Shown one piece after another: positions 18,086 to 27,113 of a stretch of 64,000 nt of DNA. This stretch comes from an uncultured Bacilli bacterium (GTDB lineage Bacteria > Bacillota_I > Bacilli_A > RF39 > UBA660). The stretch's first letter is position 1. Each line of letters opens with the position of its first letter. A program made the translations under genes and the position numbers. The notes beneath the pieces are model-generated. The model saw only the letters and a program-made list of their open reading frames with translations. It did not search any database and was not told where the DNA came from. The stretch covers positions 62,001-126,000 of the forward strand of contig CAJTZC010000001.1 in the NCBI GenBank assembly GCA_910583745.1, given 5' to 3'.

Positions 18086-18646
18086 CTATGGCAAATCGAA
18101 ATCAAATTCGTTTATTTTTACTTCCTCTAGCGTCTTTATCTTTGCCTCGATTTTGTTTTCGATGGCTTCGATTTCTGAAAACATTTCTTTGGCTTTTGTT
18201 TTAAAATTTTTACAAGCGATTCTTACATTGACGACTTTTCTTCGTGCGGCTTCTATCGAGGGCCTAACGCTGTAATAGAAGCTTCTATCTATTCTATCGA
18301 ACTCTGCCACTATCGCATTGGTGTGGAGATAACATTCGTCGAAAGTATGTAGCAAGGTGTCCTTTTCATTGAGGTTGCACTTCAGTTTTTTTCCGAATGC
18401 ACTGTATCTCTCGTAGATGAAGTCGTAGAGATTTTTTCTCTCTTTCAAAGACAGTTTCAATAAGTCTGTCTCTTTTCTATCTCCGTAAATTTCGCTTTCA
18501 AACTTTTCCGAGTTCCCATCGCGCCAATCGGTGCAACTCGTCTTGAGTTGATTGAACAGATTGAGTTCTATTTCTTCATATTCATCTAAAAGTTTCTGTA
18601 ATCGTTCGATGGCGTTTTTTAGCGATGAAATATCAACTTCTAGCAT
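18086..18646 (-). CDS. WXG/LXG-like helical T7SS protein
   Basis: 186 residues, all-helical. The N-terminal helix LEVDISSLKNAIERLQKLL is followed by a turn with DWRDGNSEKFESEI, close to the W-x-G turn of ESAT-6/WXG100 proteins, and then a second long helix. The C-terminal half is another long helical pair (ARRKVVNVRIACKNFKTKA, EMFSEIEAIENKIEAKIKT). A GTG at 18655 would add three residues, but AAAGGTGA is best placed for ATG 18646. Likely a T7SS substrate or substrate partner; two strong hairpins separate it from the upstream tandem WXG gene. Confidence 0.7.
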   Translation of the reverse strand: MLEVDISSLKNAIERLQKLLDEYEEIELNLFNQLKTSCTDWRDGNSEKFESEIYGDRKETDLLKLSLKERKNLYDFIYERYSAFGKKLKCNLNEKDTLLHTFDECYLHTNAIVAEFDRIDRSFYYSVRPSIEAARRKVVNVRIACKNFKTKAKEMFSEIEAIENKIEAKIKTLEEVKINEFDFDLP

Positions 18647-18672
18647 AAATATCACCTTTTTTCCAAATATAC

Positions 18673-18727
18673 GACAACGATTTCTATCGTTGTCATAGAT
18701 TTAGAAAAAGAAGTTTCTTTTTCTAAA
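18673..18727 (-). promoter_or_regulatory. double intercistronic hairpin in the T7SS operon
   Basis: Two perfect inverted repeats lie between the tandem WXG gene and the next gene: 18673-18694 (GACAACGAT / ATCGTTGTC, 4-base loop) and 18700-18727 (13-bp arms TTTAGAAAAAGAA, ending in a T-rich arm). On the minus strand the T-rich hairpin comes first. They could protect the abundant WXG transcript 3' end and partly stop readthrough, giving more WXG protein than downstream products. Confidence 0.6.
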
Positions 18728-18729
18728 GA

Positions 18730-19410
18730 TTAGTTACCACTCTCTTTATTGAAGGCACCTGCAATACCACCAGAAACTTCTTGGTACTTTTTGACTGCAG
18801 CATTGATTTGTCCTTGTAATGAATCTTCGCCTTCAGTTAAATATCTGAAGATTTTATGAATTTCACCACTGATTGAGACAAAGCATTGTTCAATAGATTG
18901 AGCTTGGTTGTTTCCAAGGAAAGCACTTTCTGCTTCTAGGTTGTTTGCAAGTGATTGTATATCTGCTTTGATTCCTTGCTCTACTTGTTCTAATCTAGCA
19001 GCGATAGAAGTTGCTTCGTTTTCATCGATACCGACAGTTCCTCCATTTTCAGGTTGAATGTCTGAAATATTTAGAATCATCTCTACATTATCGATAGCAG
19101 CGAGTGAAGGTGCTTGTCCTCCTGTATTTTCAGCCCAATTTCTACCTGCCTCTTCTACGGCAGCTCTGAATAAATCGAAAGCTTGGGTGATGTTTGTCCC
19201 CGATGCTTTTACCGTCTCGCCTAATCCTTCAAAAAACGTCACTGCTTCTGGTGCATACCAAGCTTTTGCCATCGGAACGATGATATCGCTGTGAAGTCTA
19301 TCGACGATACCTTGTCCAGCCTGTGCTGCTGTGTTGTTAATCACATCTCTTAAAGCATTTACTTGTTCACAATTGTAACCCGTTATTCCATTTCCTCCGA
19401 AAAAACTCAT
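18730..19410 (-). CDS. tandem WXG100-like T7SS protein
   Basis: 226 residues, all-helical, looking like two ESAT-6-type hairpins joined in one chain. The first half has helix ALRDVINNTAAQAGQGIVD, then the turn AKAWYAPEAVTFFEGL in the W-x-G position, then a second helix. The second half has EQVEQGIKADIQSLANNLE, the turn AFLGNNQAQSIEQCF and a last helix. WXG100 proteins are the dimeric core substrates of T7SS; a fused pair would form its own pseudo-dimer. AAAGGAG precedes the ATG. It has its own promoter after the yukD terminator and is separated from downstream genes by hairpins, as expected for a highly expressed product. Confidence 0.75.
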   Translation of the reverse strand: MSFFGGNGITGYNCEQVNALRDVINNTAAQAGQGIVDRLHSDIIVPMAKAWYAPEAVTFFEGLGETVKASGTNITQAFDLFRAAVEEAGRNWAENTGGQAPSLAAIDNVEMILNISDIQPENGGTVGIDENEATSIAARLEQVEQGIKADIQSLANNLEAESAFLGNNQAQSIEQCFVSISGEIHKIFRYLTEGEDSLQGQINAAVKKYQEVSGGIAGAFNKESGN

Positions 19411-19485
19411 ATTTCATTCTCCTTTCATGTGTTTTATTCTTCCGGTAGCTATCTTGTCGTAAAACAATCTATCTTACCTATACTC

Positions 19486-19515
19486 ATTTTAACAAATTGT
19501 TTTTTGTATTTCAAT
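19486..19515 (-). promoter_or_regulatory. promoter of the WXG/giant-protein gene string
   Basis: Minus-strand -35 TTGAAA (19510-19515) and -10 TAAAAT (19486-19491), 18-base spacer, 76 bases before the tandem WXG start codon. A terminator behind yukD lies just upstream, so the substrate genes are probably transcribed separately from essC-yukD. Confidence 0.6.
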
Positions 19516-19560
19516 AGTCTTTACGTCTAAATGTAAAGATGAAACTATTTAGAATAAAGA

Positions 19561-19583
19561 CCACGTCTTGGAAAGAGACGTGG
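19561..19583 (-). terminator. terminator behind yukD
   Basis: CCACGTCT (19561-19568) pairs perfectly with AGACGTGG (19576-19583) around a 7-base loop, eight bases beyond the YukD stop. The following tract is TCTTTATTCT on the minus strand, so termination may be partial. Confidence 0.6.
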
Positions 19584-19590
19584 CTCATGG

Positions 19591-19878
19591 CTAGAGACCT
19601 ACACTATTTTTTTTCACTGCCAAGAGTATCAGTTCAGTGGCATTTCTTATGTCGGTGTTGGCAACAATTAAGTTGTTGTCGTAGGGTTGGCTGGTCGCCT
19701 TGTTGATTAAGGCATAGGCCCCATTGATGTCGAGCGAAGTTCCCGTCAAATCCGAAATGGATTTGGCTAACAGTTTTTTTACTTTCCACATGATTTCGTT
19801 TATGGGAACAAATACGTCGAAGGCTTGGTCTAGCTCTGGAACGATCAATCTAATTAAAACTTTATTGTTATTCTTCAT
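19591..19878 (-). CDS. yukD: YukD/EsaB ubiquitin-like T7SS protein
   Basis: 95 residues with the beta-grasp, ubiquitin-like layout of YukD/EsaB: strand VLIRLIVPELDQAFDVFVP, helix IMWKVKKLLAKSISDL, middle part GAYALINKATSQPYDNNLIV and last strand ATELILLAVKK. YukD lacks the Gly-Gly tail needed for conjugation and is an essential cytosolic T7SS component in Firmicutes, usually next to EssC. It overlaps the end of essC by 11 bases. The family assignment rests on size, fold pattern and the essC neighbour. Confidence 0.85.
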   Translation of the reverse strand: MKNNNKVLIRLIVPELDQAFDVFVPINEIMWKVKKLLAKSISDLTGTSLDINGAYALINKATSQPYDNNLIVANTDIRNATELILLAVKKNSVGL

Positions 19879-22800
19879 TCTCGTCCCCCTCTCGATTCAG
19901 ATTGTTGAACTCTAAAACTTTTATCAGTTCGGCATTGCTTTCGTTGATGAAGAAACCGAAGTTGGTCTTGTAGTCTGCACTCATCTCTTTTGTAATTCTA
20001 CTCAATCTAAAGTTTTGCTGTTCTGCAAAGCCCTTTCCTATCCAAATACCGTCCGTGTTGTTTTTAATTTTGGAGAACCACAGGTCCATATCCATCGCTT
20101 TGAGATTTTTGCTGCTGTCGCAGAGAATCATGTTGCTGTTTTCTGCCGTTTTAATCGCATTCAACAGCTTCTCGATTTTCGATGGTTCTGTTTTACTCTT
20201 CAATTTTTCTATTCCGTAGAAAACGTATAATTTGTTGTATTTTTTGTTTTCTGGATTTTCTTCTACGTCTATCAGTCTGTCGACGTTTTCGTCGAATGCA
20301 CTGTCAAAATAGTTTATCTTTCTCTCATTATATAATAGACTTTTAGCACTCGGCAGGGCTTGTGTCGTATCGAGGAAGAATATCGTAAGGCCTGGTATTC
20401 TCAAGAAGACTTCTAAGAGAGAAGACATGAAGGCGTCGAGGTTGTTCAGCTTATTCGAGACGATCGAAGTCGAAGTGAACGCTGTGAAATCGTATTTGAC
20501 GACGCGCAGGGTCTCTTTGGAAATGCCTATTGGAACTTTTGCTAGAGAGTTGATGTCCTTTTCGACGATGTCTAAAGTCACTTTCTCTGGAAGTGCCGGG
20601 ATGGCTTTCGCGGTCGTACTGTCGAGTTCCTTAATCTTTTTAGAGACGTTCAAGATATAATCATTTCTGTCGACGTTTTCAGGAACGATGGAAGCCGTTT
20701 GGAATTCGTGAATGCCATTGGTATTGGCGAGACCTCTTCCCTGAATATCGCGCGGCTTGGTTTTCGATTTCGAACCAAATACACCGTAGTAATCCGATGA
20801 ATCGGAAAGGTGCAGAGTATATTTGTTGTTGAAGCTCTGTGAAACCCGTCTGCCGACTGTCGCGGGAGTGTTACAAGTGATGAGAAGGATGATACCATAT
20901 CTCTCGCACTCTCTCGCGAGGGAGGCAATGTCCTCGCTTATCGTATTGTATATCTCTAAAAGTCCTTCGTAGTTGTTGATTATGAATAAGATTTGAGGCA
21001 TCTTCTTTTCGTTTCTAGCGTTATAGCTTTCTAATGTACCTCCAAAAGGAAGGAAACGTTTTTTACGACTTTTGATTTCTTCTGCAATCAATTTAAACAG
21101 ATTCTTGATTCCCTCGTCGTCTCCTAAGAAGACCAATCCTCCGATTTGAGGGAACCCGTCGAAAATTCGCATCTGCTCGGAACCGTAGTCGACGATGTAA
21201 ATGTTAATTTCTTTAGAACTGTGTGTTTTGCAGATGGAATAGAGAATGGCGTTCAGCATGTTTTCTCTCTCTATCTCGTCGTTGCCATAGACGATGGTGT
21301 TTCCATCTTTCGCAAGGGAATATGTCAGCAAGTTCTGTTCTTGTCTTTCCGGTGCGTCGTATTCTCCTAGAACGGCTCTTACATCGTAAGCGACCGGTTT
21401 GAAACCGTATTTTTTCTCGAGATTGTCGACCAATATAATCGGTTCAATCGCATTGAGCCAGAGACGTTTTGCCCTTTTGTTCGACATCGCAGCGACTTCG
21501 ATGATGTTTTTCATGATGGCGGCGAGCTGTTCGCCTTGTGCCTCGATTTTTATGTTGTTTCCAGATTGAATGCTTTTGATTACGTTTCCATTGTCGTCGA
21601 TAAAGTCGACACTTTTGTCTACTTGTTTGACTATCTTTTCACTCGGGTAGTATTTGGCTCCACACCATGCCGATTGTCCTAATGCGAAAAACTCGTCGTA
21701 GCCGACTTGCAAGTAGAAGCGACCGGTCTGTTTGATGCTCGCGGCTTCGGGACGTTTTAACATCTCTTTACTGTCCTGGGCATCTTGGACTTTTAAACAC
21801 ACTCTAAATTTGGTGTTGGACCATATCTGGTCGTTGACGACTCCACTCGGTTTCTGTGTCGCAAGTATCAAGTGTACTCCCAAGCTACGTCCTATACGAG
21901 CGACGCTTATCAAATTGTCCATGAAATCCGGCTGTTGGCTTTTCAGTTCGGCAAACTCGTCACTTATGATGAAAAGATGTGGAACTGGTTCGTCGAGCCG
22001 GCCTTCTTTAAAATATCTTTGGTACTTATAAATGTCGATGGTACTCTCTCCGAGCTTGTCTCTCGCTTCGTTGAATATCTGTTGTCTTCTTTTGATTTCA
22101 CTGTCTATACTGACGAGGGTTCTGTCCATCTCGGCTTTGTCGAGGTTCGTAATCGTCCCTGCCAAATGTGGAAGGCAGACGCCTGTCGCTTTGTTCTCGA
22201 AGGCTCCGGCGAGGCCTCCTCCTTTGTAGTCTATCAAGATGAAGGCGACATCGTCGGGGCTGTAATTGATTGCCATCGATAAAATATAGGTGATGATAAA
22301 TTCCGATTTACCTGAACCCGTCATACCTGCGATGAGACCGTGTGGTCCGTGGTATTTTTCATGCAAATCCAAATACATCATGCTGCCCTCTTCATCGAGA
22401 CCAATTTCGGCGCGAAGGCTCGTCGTCGAATCGTTCGTATCCCATCGGTTTAAGATGTTCAACTGTTCGACCTTTCCAACGCGTTCCATCTCTAAAAAGG
22501 TCACGGTGTCTGGAAGCAGTTTGTTTCCTTCTTCGAACTCGATAGGAATGTTCGCGAGCATTCTCGTGACGGCGAGCATGTCGATATTTCCATTCACTTC
22601 ATCTTTGAAGTTTATCAACTCTTGTGATTCGAAGGAATTTTTCAATATCGTCGAAGAGTTCGTATCTAGATTGATGAAGTTTGCGCATTTGCTAGGAAGT
22701 TTACTCAATTGTTTTTCGAGAATTAACAGACTGAAACCGACGTTTGCGTCCATCTCTGTGAGGGTCTTAGCAAAATGGTGTCTCCTGATTTGTGAATAGT

Positions 22801-24454
22801 TGTCTGTGATGATGAGATAGTACGGTTTGAACAGTCTAGAGTCTCCTTCTGACGTCTGTATCCTGTTTTGCAACTCCATGTATAAGAAATCACATAGATT
22901 TTTTGCTCCTTCGACTGTGGATGAGAAGAATCGAATCTGTAAATCGTTCGAAAAAGTGTGTTTTAGATAACGTGTATAGGCCAGTTTTCCTTCGTTGGAA
23001 GGCGTCGTGATGATGACCAGTTTTATATCTTCGTAGCTATAAAATGTCAAAAGTTGCAAGATGATATTATTGAGCATATTGTGGCATTTCTCGTTTTCAC
23101 CCATGATGGCCGTGATTCTGTTTTCGAATAGGGAATAACCGATGGGCACTTCGTGAATGTACTTGTATTCTTTTACCATGAGGTCTGCTTCGCGTTTTAA
23201 ATCGTCTTCATCGATGGTGAAGCCCTCTTTTGGATAGTTGACTTTGGCGTCTAAAAGCTCGTCTCCGATGCCAACGCGCACTTGTAGGAAGTCGTTTTGG
23301 TCTATTCTTCTGTCCCAAAACCGAGCGCGAGCAGTTTGGATAATGTTCAAACATTCTGATACGGGAAGGAGATTTTCAAAGAGGATTTCTTTCTGCAGTT
23401 TTTGCTCCGCCTCGAGTTCTTCTCTCTTCTTGTTTAAGTATTTTGTATATTTATGTATTAGTTCTCGTTTTCTTCGCGCCTTGATGACCTTATTGAACAT
23501 TCTCGTCAAGGTCGGCCACAAAATCGTCGATGCGAGCATGGCGGCGGAGGAGACGATGGCTGGCAAGGCTTGTGCGAAGCTCGCCTGGCCAGTCGACACT
23601 CTCGAGAGTGCGTTCAAAAGCATCACTCCGGATACGAGGCCCATTGTGAGCATCGGTCCCACTGTCAACAAAAGAGGCATTTCGTTTTCACCTTCTTTTC
23701 GCGGCGGCGGGCTCAAATCTATCTCTTTGGTTTTGATTATTCTCCTTATTCTCGGTGCTTTCGAAAAGTATTGTTCTTTGGAGAACAGTTCTTTATCTTT
23801 TATCTCCAAGTCTTGTGGTTCGTTTCCATAGGACAATTGATAGGATGAGATGCGTGCTGTTGTGAAGTTGCAACTCATCGAATTGTTCGGATTGTTTAAA
23901 AGAAGAAAGCCGTTTAGGACCATTATCTTTAGGCCATATATATTCAATTGGTCTCCACTTTTTATCGTGTGATTGTTCGTATTCGGTTCGACAATGGAGT
24001 TGTTTAAGTAGATGGGACAAGTTCCCGTATCGAGTAAGATGTAGTTGTCTTCCATCCTTATCTTACCTGCGACACCTTTTACGTAGGGACAATTGTATTT
24101 GACGTTGCACGACGCATCGTTTCCTATGACGAGATTCAACTCTTTAGTGAAACTGTACGGCAAGAAGCTCGAATCGAACGTGTCCGTCACGAAGATGAGG
24201 TATTCTATTCCTGCCCTTTTGATGACGTAGTAGTTGTTTTTCTCTAGGCGAATTCTTCCTTGTACCATGCCGTTTGACATGACGCTTACTTCTGAAGTCG
24301 AATAGATATGCCACTCTGCATCGATAGCCTCTATGTTAATCAGTTTCGATTCTTCCATCGGGTCTTCATCGAAATTAAAATTTCCAGAAACTTTTTGAGG
24401 AATGGTAAAACTTAGAATTTTATTTTTTAAATATAGATAGATTTTCATTGTCAT
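19868..24454 (-). CDS. essC: EssC/YukBA-type T7SS ATPase (FHA + FtsK/SpoIIIE)
   Basis: The motor of type VII secretion, 1528 residues. The N-terminus has FHA-like beta modules (LVIGNDASCNVKYN, GDQLNIYGLKIMVLNG), and two adjacent membrane segments lie near residues 260-320. A degenerate ATPase domain follows, then the canonical FtsK-type domain with Walker A GMTGSGKS (Lys716), the substrate-loop region DYKGGGLAGAF and Walker B LFIISDEFAEL. One or two C-terminal degenerate ATPase domains complete the usual EssC layout. The first ATG is only 3 bases from AGGAG; the second (24448) is better spaced and may be the true start. It overlaps yukD. EssB/EsaA-type partners are not found in this window. 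Confidence 0.95.
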   Translation of the reverse strand: MTMKIYLYLKNKILSFTIPQKVSGNFNFDEDPMEESKLINIEAIDAEWHIYSTSEVSVMSNGMVQGRIRLEKNNYYVIKRAGIEYLIFVTDTFDSSFLPYSFTKELNLVIGNDASCNVKYNCPYVKGVAGKIRMEDNYILLDTGTCPIYLNNSIVEPNTNNHTIKSGDQLNIYGLKIMVLNGFLLLNNPNNSMSCNFTTARISSYQLSYGNEPQDLEIKDKELFSKEQYFSKAPRIRRIIKTKEIDLSPPPRKEGENEMPLLLTVGPMLTMGLVSGVMLLNALSRVSTGQASFAQALPAIVSSAAMLASTILWPTLTRMFNKVIKARRKRELIHKYTKYLNKKREELEAEQKLQKEILFENLLPVSECLNIIQTARARFWDRRIDQNDFLQVRVGIGDELLDAKVNYPKEGFTIDEDDLKREADLMVKEYKYIHEVPIGYSLFENRITAIMGENEKCHNMLNNIILQLLTFYSYEDIKLVIITTPSNEGKLAYTRYLKHTFSNDLQIRFFSSTVEGAKNLCDFLYMELQNRIQTSEGDSRLFKPYYLIITDNYSQIRRHHFAKTLTEMDANVGFSLLILEKQLSKLPSKCANFINLDTNSSTILKNSFESQELINFKDEVNGNIDMLAVTRMLANIPIEFEEGNKLLPDTVTFLEMERVGKVEQLNILNRWDTNDSTTSLRAEIGLDEEGSMMYLDLHEKYHGPHGLIAGMTGSGKSEFIITYILSMAINYSPDDVAFILIDYKGGGLAGAFENKATGVCLPHLAGTITNLDKAEMDRTLVSIDSEIKRRQQIFNEARDKLGESTIDIYKYQRYFKEGRLDEPVPHLFIISDEFAELKSQQPDFMDNLISVARIGRSLGVHLILATQKPSGVVNDQIWSNTKFRVCLKVQDAQDSKEMLKRPEAASIKQTGRFYLQVGYDEFFALGQSAWCGAKYYPSEKIVKQVDKSVDFIDDNGNVIKSIQSGNNIKIEAQGEQLAAIMKNIIEVAAMSNKRAKRLWLNAIEPIILVDNLEKKYGFKPVAYDVRAVLGEYDAPERQEQNLLTYSLAKDGNTIVYGNDEIERENMLNAILYSICKTHSSKEINIYIVDYGSEQMRIFDGFPQIGGLVFLGDDEGIKNLFKLIAEEIKSRKKRFLPFGGTLESYNARNEKKMPQILFIINNYEGLLEIYNTISEDIASLARECERYGIILLITCNTPATVGRRVSQSFNNKYTLHLSDSSDYYGVFGSKSKTKPRDIQGRGLANTNGIHEFQTASIVPENVDRNDYILNVSKKIKELDSTTAKAIPALPEKVTLDIVEKDINSLAKVPIGISKETLRVVKYDFTAFTSTSIVSNKLNNLDAFMSSLLEVFLRIPGLTIFFLDTTQALPSAKSLLYNERKINYFDSAFDENVDRLIDVEENPENKKYNKLYVFYGIEKLKSKTEPSKIEKLLNAIKTAENSNMILCDSSKNLKAMDMDLWFSKIKNNTDGIWIGKGFAEQQNFRLSRITKEMSADYKTNFGFFINESNAELIKVLEFNNLNREGDENEE

Positions 24455-24477
24455 ACACTCCTATTTATTCTATCGAA

Positions 24478-24506
24478 ATTATACCATAGTTTGAAAATAA
24501 GTGAAA
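24478..24506 (-). promoter_or_regulatory. promoter of essC-yukD
   Basis: A perfect -10 TATAAT (24478-24483) and a weak -35 TTTCAC (24501-24506) with 17-base spacing, just after the terminator of the preceding gene and 24 bases before the essC ATG. Confidence 0.6.
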
Positions 24507-24530
24507 GAAAAAAGCAAGAAATATCTCTCG
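24507..24530 (-). terminator. terminator closing the ABC/two-component cluster
   Basis: GCGAGA pairs with TCTTGC (one G-T) around GATATT and is followed by TTTTTTC on the minus strand, 11 bases after the stop of the 251-residue membrane protein gene. Confidence 0.65.
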
Positions 24531-24541
24531 CCTTTGTGTAA

Positions 24542-25297
24542 TTATTTTCCCGTCCCTGCTCCGATGACTTTGTATGAGTCTTCACTCGGTTTTATCATAA
24601 AATAGCTCCACCGCAGGACGTGGTCTTTCTTGTACGTTGGACTGGCTCCAGCGAACAGGGTGTCGTATTCGTCTTCTTTTTTCATGTCGTAGTCTTTTAG
24701 AAATACTTTGTAGTTGACTGAGCAAGAAAACTCACTGACGTCGGGGTCGCCTTGGTAACAGTATTCGATGTCTGCCACTTCAATTTTCGTCACCAACTTT
24801 GCTAAATCGGCGCCATTTTCTACTGACTTTTCGATGTAATCCGGTAAGACTTCACTCAGCTTTTTTATGAAGGCGTCGTTCTTCGTGCTCTCATAATACA
24901 TCGTGTACATCTTCTCACCGAAGAGGCCATCTTTGATGAGGATGTAGTCTCCTCGATGGTATGCGTCTGTCTTGAGTTTGTCTAAAGTCACTCTTTTATT
25001 GTTCACAGTGTAATTTCCACTTTCGGTCGTATGGCTGCCGTCCGGTTTGGTCGAGTATTTGTTGAACACACCTTTCAATGAAAAGTCGATATAACTATTT
25101 GTATCCATCGTGACGTATTTTTTCCCCTGTACGATGTCTTTTTTAGAAGCCTTTGTCGTCGTGTCTTCCTCTTTTGTACCCGTATCTTCGATAGGTGTGT
25201 CGACATTTTTCGTCCTAATGAAATAGGTAACTCCTATCGTTGTGAATAGGAAGGCGATGGCGAGGACAATGAATAATATTCTGTTTTTGTTTTGCAT
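24542..25297 (-). CDS. membrane-anchored extracytoplasmic protein, unrecognised
   Basis: 251 residues with one N-terminal membrane segment (ILFIVLAIAFLFTTIGVTYF) followed by a Thr/Asp-rich linker and a globular domain expected outside the cell. The domain begins with a beta section (DFSLKGVFNKYSTKPDGS, GNYTVNNKRVTLDKLK) like lipocalin-type repeats and ends in a cystatin-like strand set. Two Cys residues (EYCYQGDPDVSEFSC) could form a disulfide. There is no lipobox. It lies between the histidine kinase and essC, but terminator and promoter signals separate it from essC, so a role in secretion is not implied. Confidence 0.6.
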   Translation of the reverse strand: MQNKNRILFIVLAIAFLFTTIGVTYFIRTKNVDTPIEDTGTKEEDTTTKASKKDIVQGKKYVTMDTNSYIDFSLKGVFNKYSTKPDGSHTTESGNYTVNNKRVTLDKLKTDAYHRGDYILIKDGLFGEKMYTMYYESTKNDAFIKKLSEVLPDYIEKSVENGADLAKLVTKIEVADIEYCYQGDPDVSEFSCSVNYKVFLKDYDMKKEDEYDTLFAGASPTYKKDHVLRWSYFMIKPSEDSYKVIGAGTGK

Positions 25298-25388
25298 GAT
25301 AAACCTTCTTTCTTTGCGATTACTCTATCATGAGAAAATGAAAATAGCAATACCAAAACATTGCCTTTACAAGGGTTTACATCTTGTT

Positions 25389-26270
25389 TTAAAACTCTAC
25401 AGTGATGATTAGGTGCTCGTCTTTGAGGTGAGCTTTCATCTTTCCCCCATTTAATTCGACCAATTGTTTGGCAATGGCGAGACCAATGCCGTTCGATTTT
25501 TGGGCGTTTTCCACTGTATAGAATCGGTCGAATATTCTTTTTACACTCGTCGCATCGAGTTTGGTCGTGCGATTGGAAATCGTCATCATCCCATTTGATT
25601 CTAACTTTATTATCAGTTCGCCTTCGCTGTACTTTATCGAGTTGTAGATGAGGTTTTCGAAGATGCGTTTCAGGGAATTCTCATCGAGGTATTTGGTTAT
25701 CTTTTTTTCTGTAATCGCGAGAGTCGGTTCGACCGCTTTTTCTTTAAACAGGCTGTAAGAAGAACAGACGACCTCTTCTAGGATATCGTTCAAGCAGACT
25801 TTTTCTTTATGCAGTTCGTCGGACCGTTCTAACGTCTTCGAATAGGTAAAAAGCTCTTCTGTCAAATGTGTCAGGTCGTCGGCTTTCTTATCGATATATC
25901 TGAGGTATTCTCTTTGCTTATCGGTTAAATCTTTGCGGTCCAACAAATCGAGATAGCCTCTTATGGCTGTAAGAGGCGTCCTCAAATCGTGAGAAATATT
26001 CGTTATCGCATTTTTTAAATCGAGATTCCCCTGCCGGTATTCTATCTCTAGTTTACGAAGTTTCTTGAGTTCGACATTTAATGTGACCGCGAGACTTTTT
26101 AATTCTCTGTCGTTAGAAGAAATCGTTATCAGTGAATTGGTCTCTGATTTTAAAATTTTTGAAAGTGACAGTTCGATATTTTTGATTTCTCTTTTTAAGA
26201 AGAAAATCTTACAGGCTAAAATCGTCATCGCTCCGAGCGATAAGATGAAAAGGTAAAACCAGATGTCCAT
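25389..26270 (-). CDS. sensor histidine kinase (HisKA type)
   Basis: 293 residues. One N-terminal membrane segment and no large sensor domain; a linker helix leads to the HisKA box NISHDLRTPLTAIRGYL with phosphoacceptor His94. The ATPase part shows NLIYNSIKYSEGELI (N box) and NGIGLAIAKQLVELNGGKM (G box). Small kinases without a sensor domain typically take their signal from a partner ABC transporter, as in Bce-type systems, and here an ABC ATPase and permease lie immediately upstream. The cognate regulator is the OmpR-type protein at 28100-28753. Confidence 0.93.
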   Translation of the reverse strand: MDIWFYLFILSLGAMTILACKIFFLKREIKNIELSLSKILKSETNSLITISSNDRELKSLAVTLNVELKKLRKLEIEYRQGNLDLKNAITNISHDLRTPLTAIRGYLDLLDRKDLTDKQREYLRYIDKKADDLTHLTEELFTYSKTLERSDELHKEKVCLNDILEEVVCSSYSLFKEKAVEPTLAITEKKITKYLDENSLKRIFENLIYNSIKYSEGELIIKLESNGMMTISNRTTKLDATSVKRIFDRFYTVENAQKSNGIGLAIAKQLVELNGGKMKAHLKDEHLIITVEF

Positions 26271-26288
26271 GCGATTCCCTCCTCGTCT

Positions 26289-27113
26289 TTATTTTAACTC
26301 TTTTTTGTTAAAAATCGCAAGTCCTAGTCCCGTCGTCAAAACGACAACGGCTAGAGAATAAATTGGCATTCTTTTCAAATGGAGGATTTTTCCTTCGGCA
26401 AATTGACAAGCTTGTCCTGCTGGATTTATGTCGAAAAGGATTTCTAGCATTTTTCTCTTTTTCTCACTCGGATATCGCGGATTTGGCATTTCCGTAAGCT
26501 CTATTTCTCCGTCTTTCATGTTTGCAGTTTGGATGGTTTTAGGAGCTTGTAAGGCATTCATCGTCGCGAGTCCGGCGAGGAGCAAACCGAATGCCAGCAT
26601 GAGGGTCGTGACCGCGGTGAGGGTCTTGTTCGAGATACACATCGCTATCAATGTAAATAGACTCGAGTAAGCCGTGGCTATCAAGAGGGTGCATAGATAA
26701 TAGATGCCAAACTGGGCCATCGGTACTTGGAACTTTCCTAAAAGAGGTACGCCGATAAGTAGGATTATGCCTGTATAGAGAACATAGAGAAGTACACTCA
26801 CGAGGACCGTCGTCAAAAGATTGGCTAGGTAGATGTCTCGCCTTTTGTGTCCCGTACTTATCTTGTTGCGGTGCCCTCCGTCTGGATATTCTACTCCTAT
26901 AAATAGACTTGTGAATATCGAGAGGATAATCGACAGCAACATGGGAAAACTTAAAACGATGGCCTCACTACTCATCGAAGCATGAAATTTTACCAATTGG
27001 GTATATTGGTATGCGATAAAAATGGCGGCAAAGACGAGACTGATGAGAATCGATGTCCAAAAGGTTTTGCTCTTTTTTAATCGCCAGAGGTTTGCGCGAA
27101 GTAATCTATTCAT
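26289..27113 (-). CDS. ABC transporter permease (ABC-2/lantibiotic-type)
   Basis: 274 residues with six hydrophobic segments and the usual pattern of single-polypeptide ABC-2 permeases: start LLRANLWRLKKSKTFW, then GVEYPDGGHRNKISTGHKRR after the second segment. It overlaps the upstream ATPase gene by eight bases and precedes the kinase, so ATPase, permease and kinase form one operon. A paralogue is at 28800-29546 (same NKL/S..GHSR motif). Likely exports or detoxifies a peptide or lipid; the substrate is unknown. Confidence 0.85.
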   Translation of the reverse strand: MNRLLRANLWRLKKSKTFWTSILISLVFAAIFIAYQYTQLVKFHASMSSEAIVLSFPMLLSIILSIFTSLFIGVEYPDGGHRNKISTGHKRRDIYLANLLTTVLVSVLLYVLYTGIILLIGVPLLGKFQVPMAQFGIYYLCTLLIATAYSSLFTLIAMCISNKTLTAVTTLMLAFGLLLAGLATMNALQAPKTIQTANMKDGEIELTEMPNPRYPSEKKRKMLEILFDINPAGQACQFAEGKILHLKRMPIYSLAVVVLTTGLGLAIFNKKELK

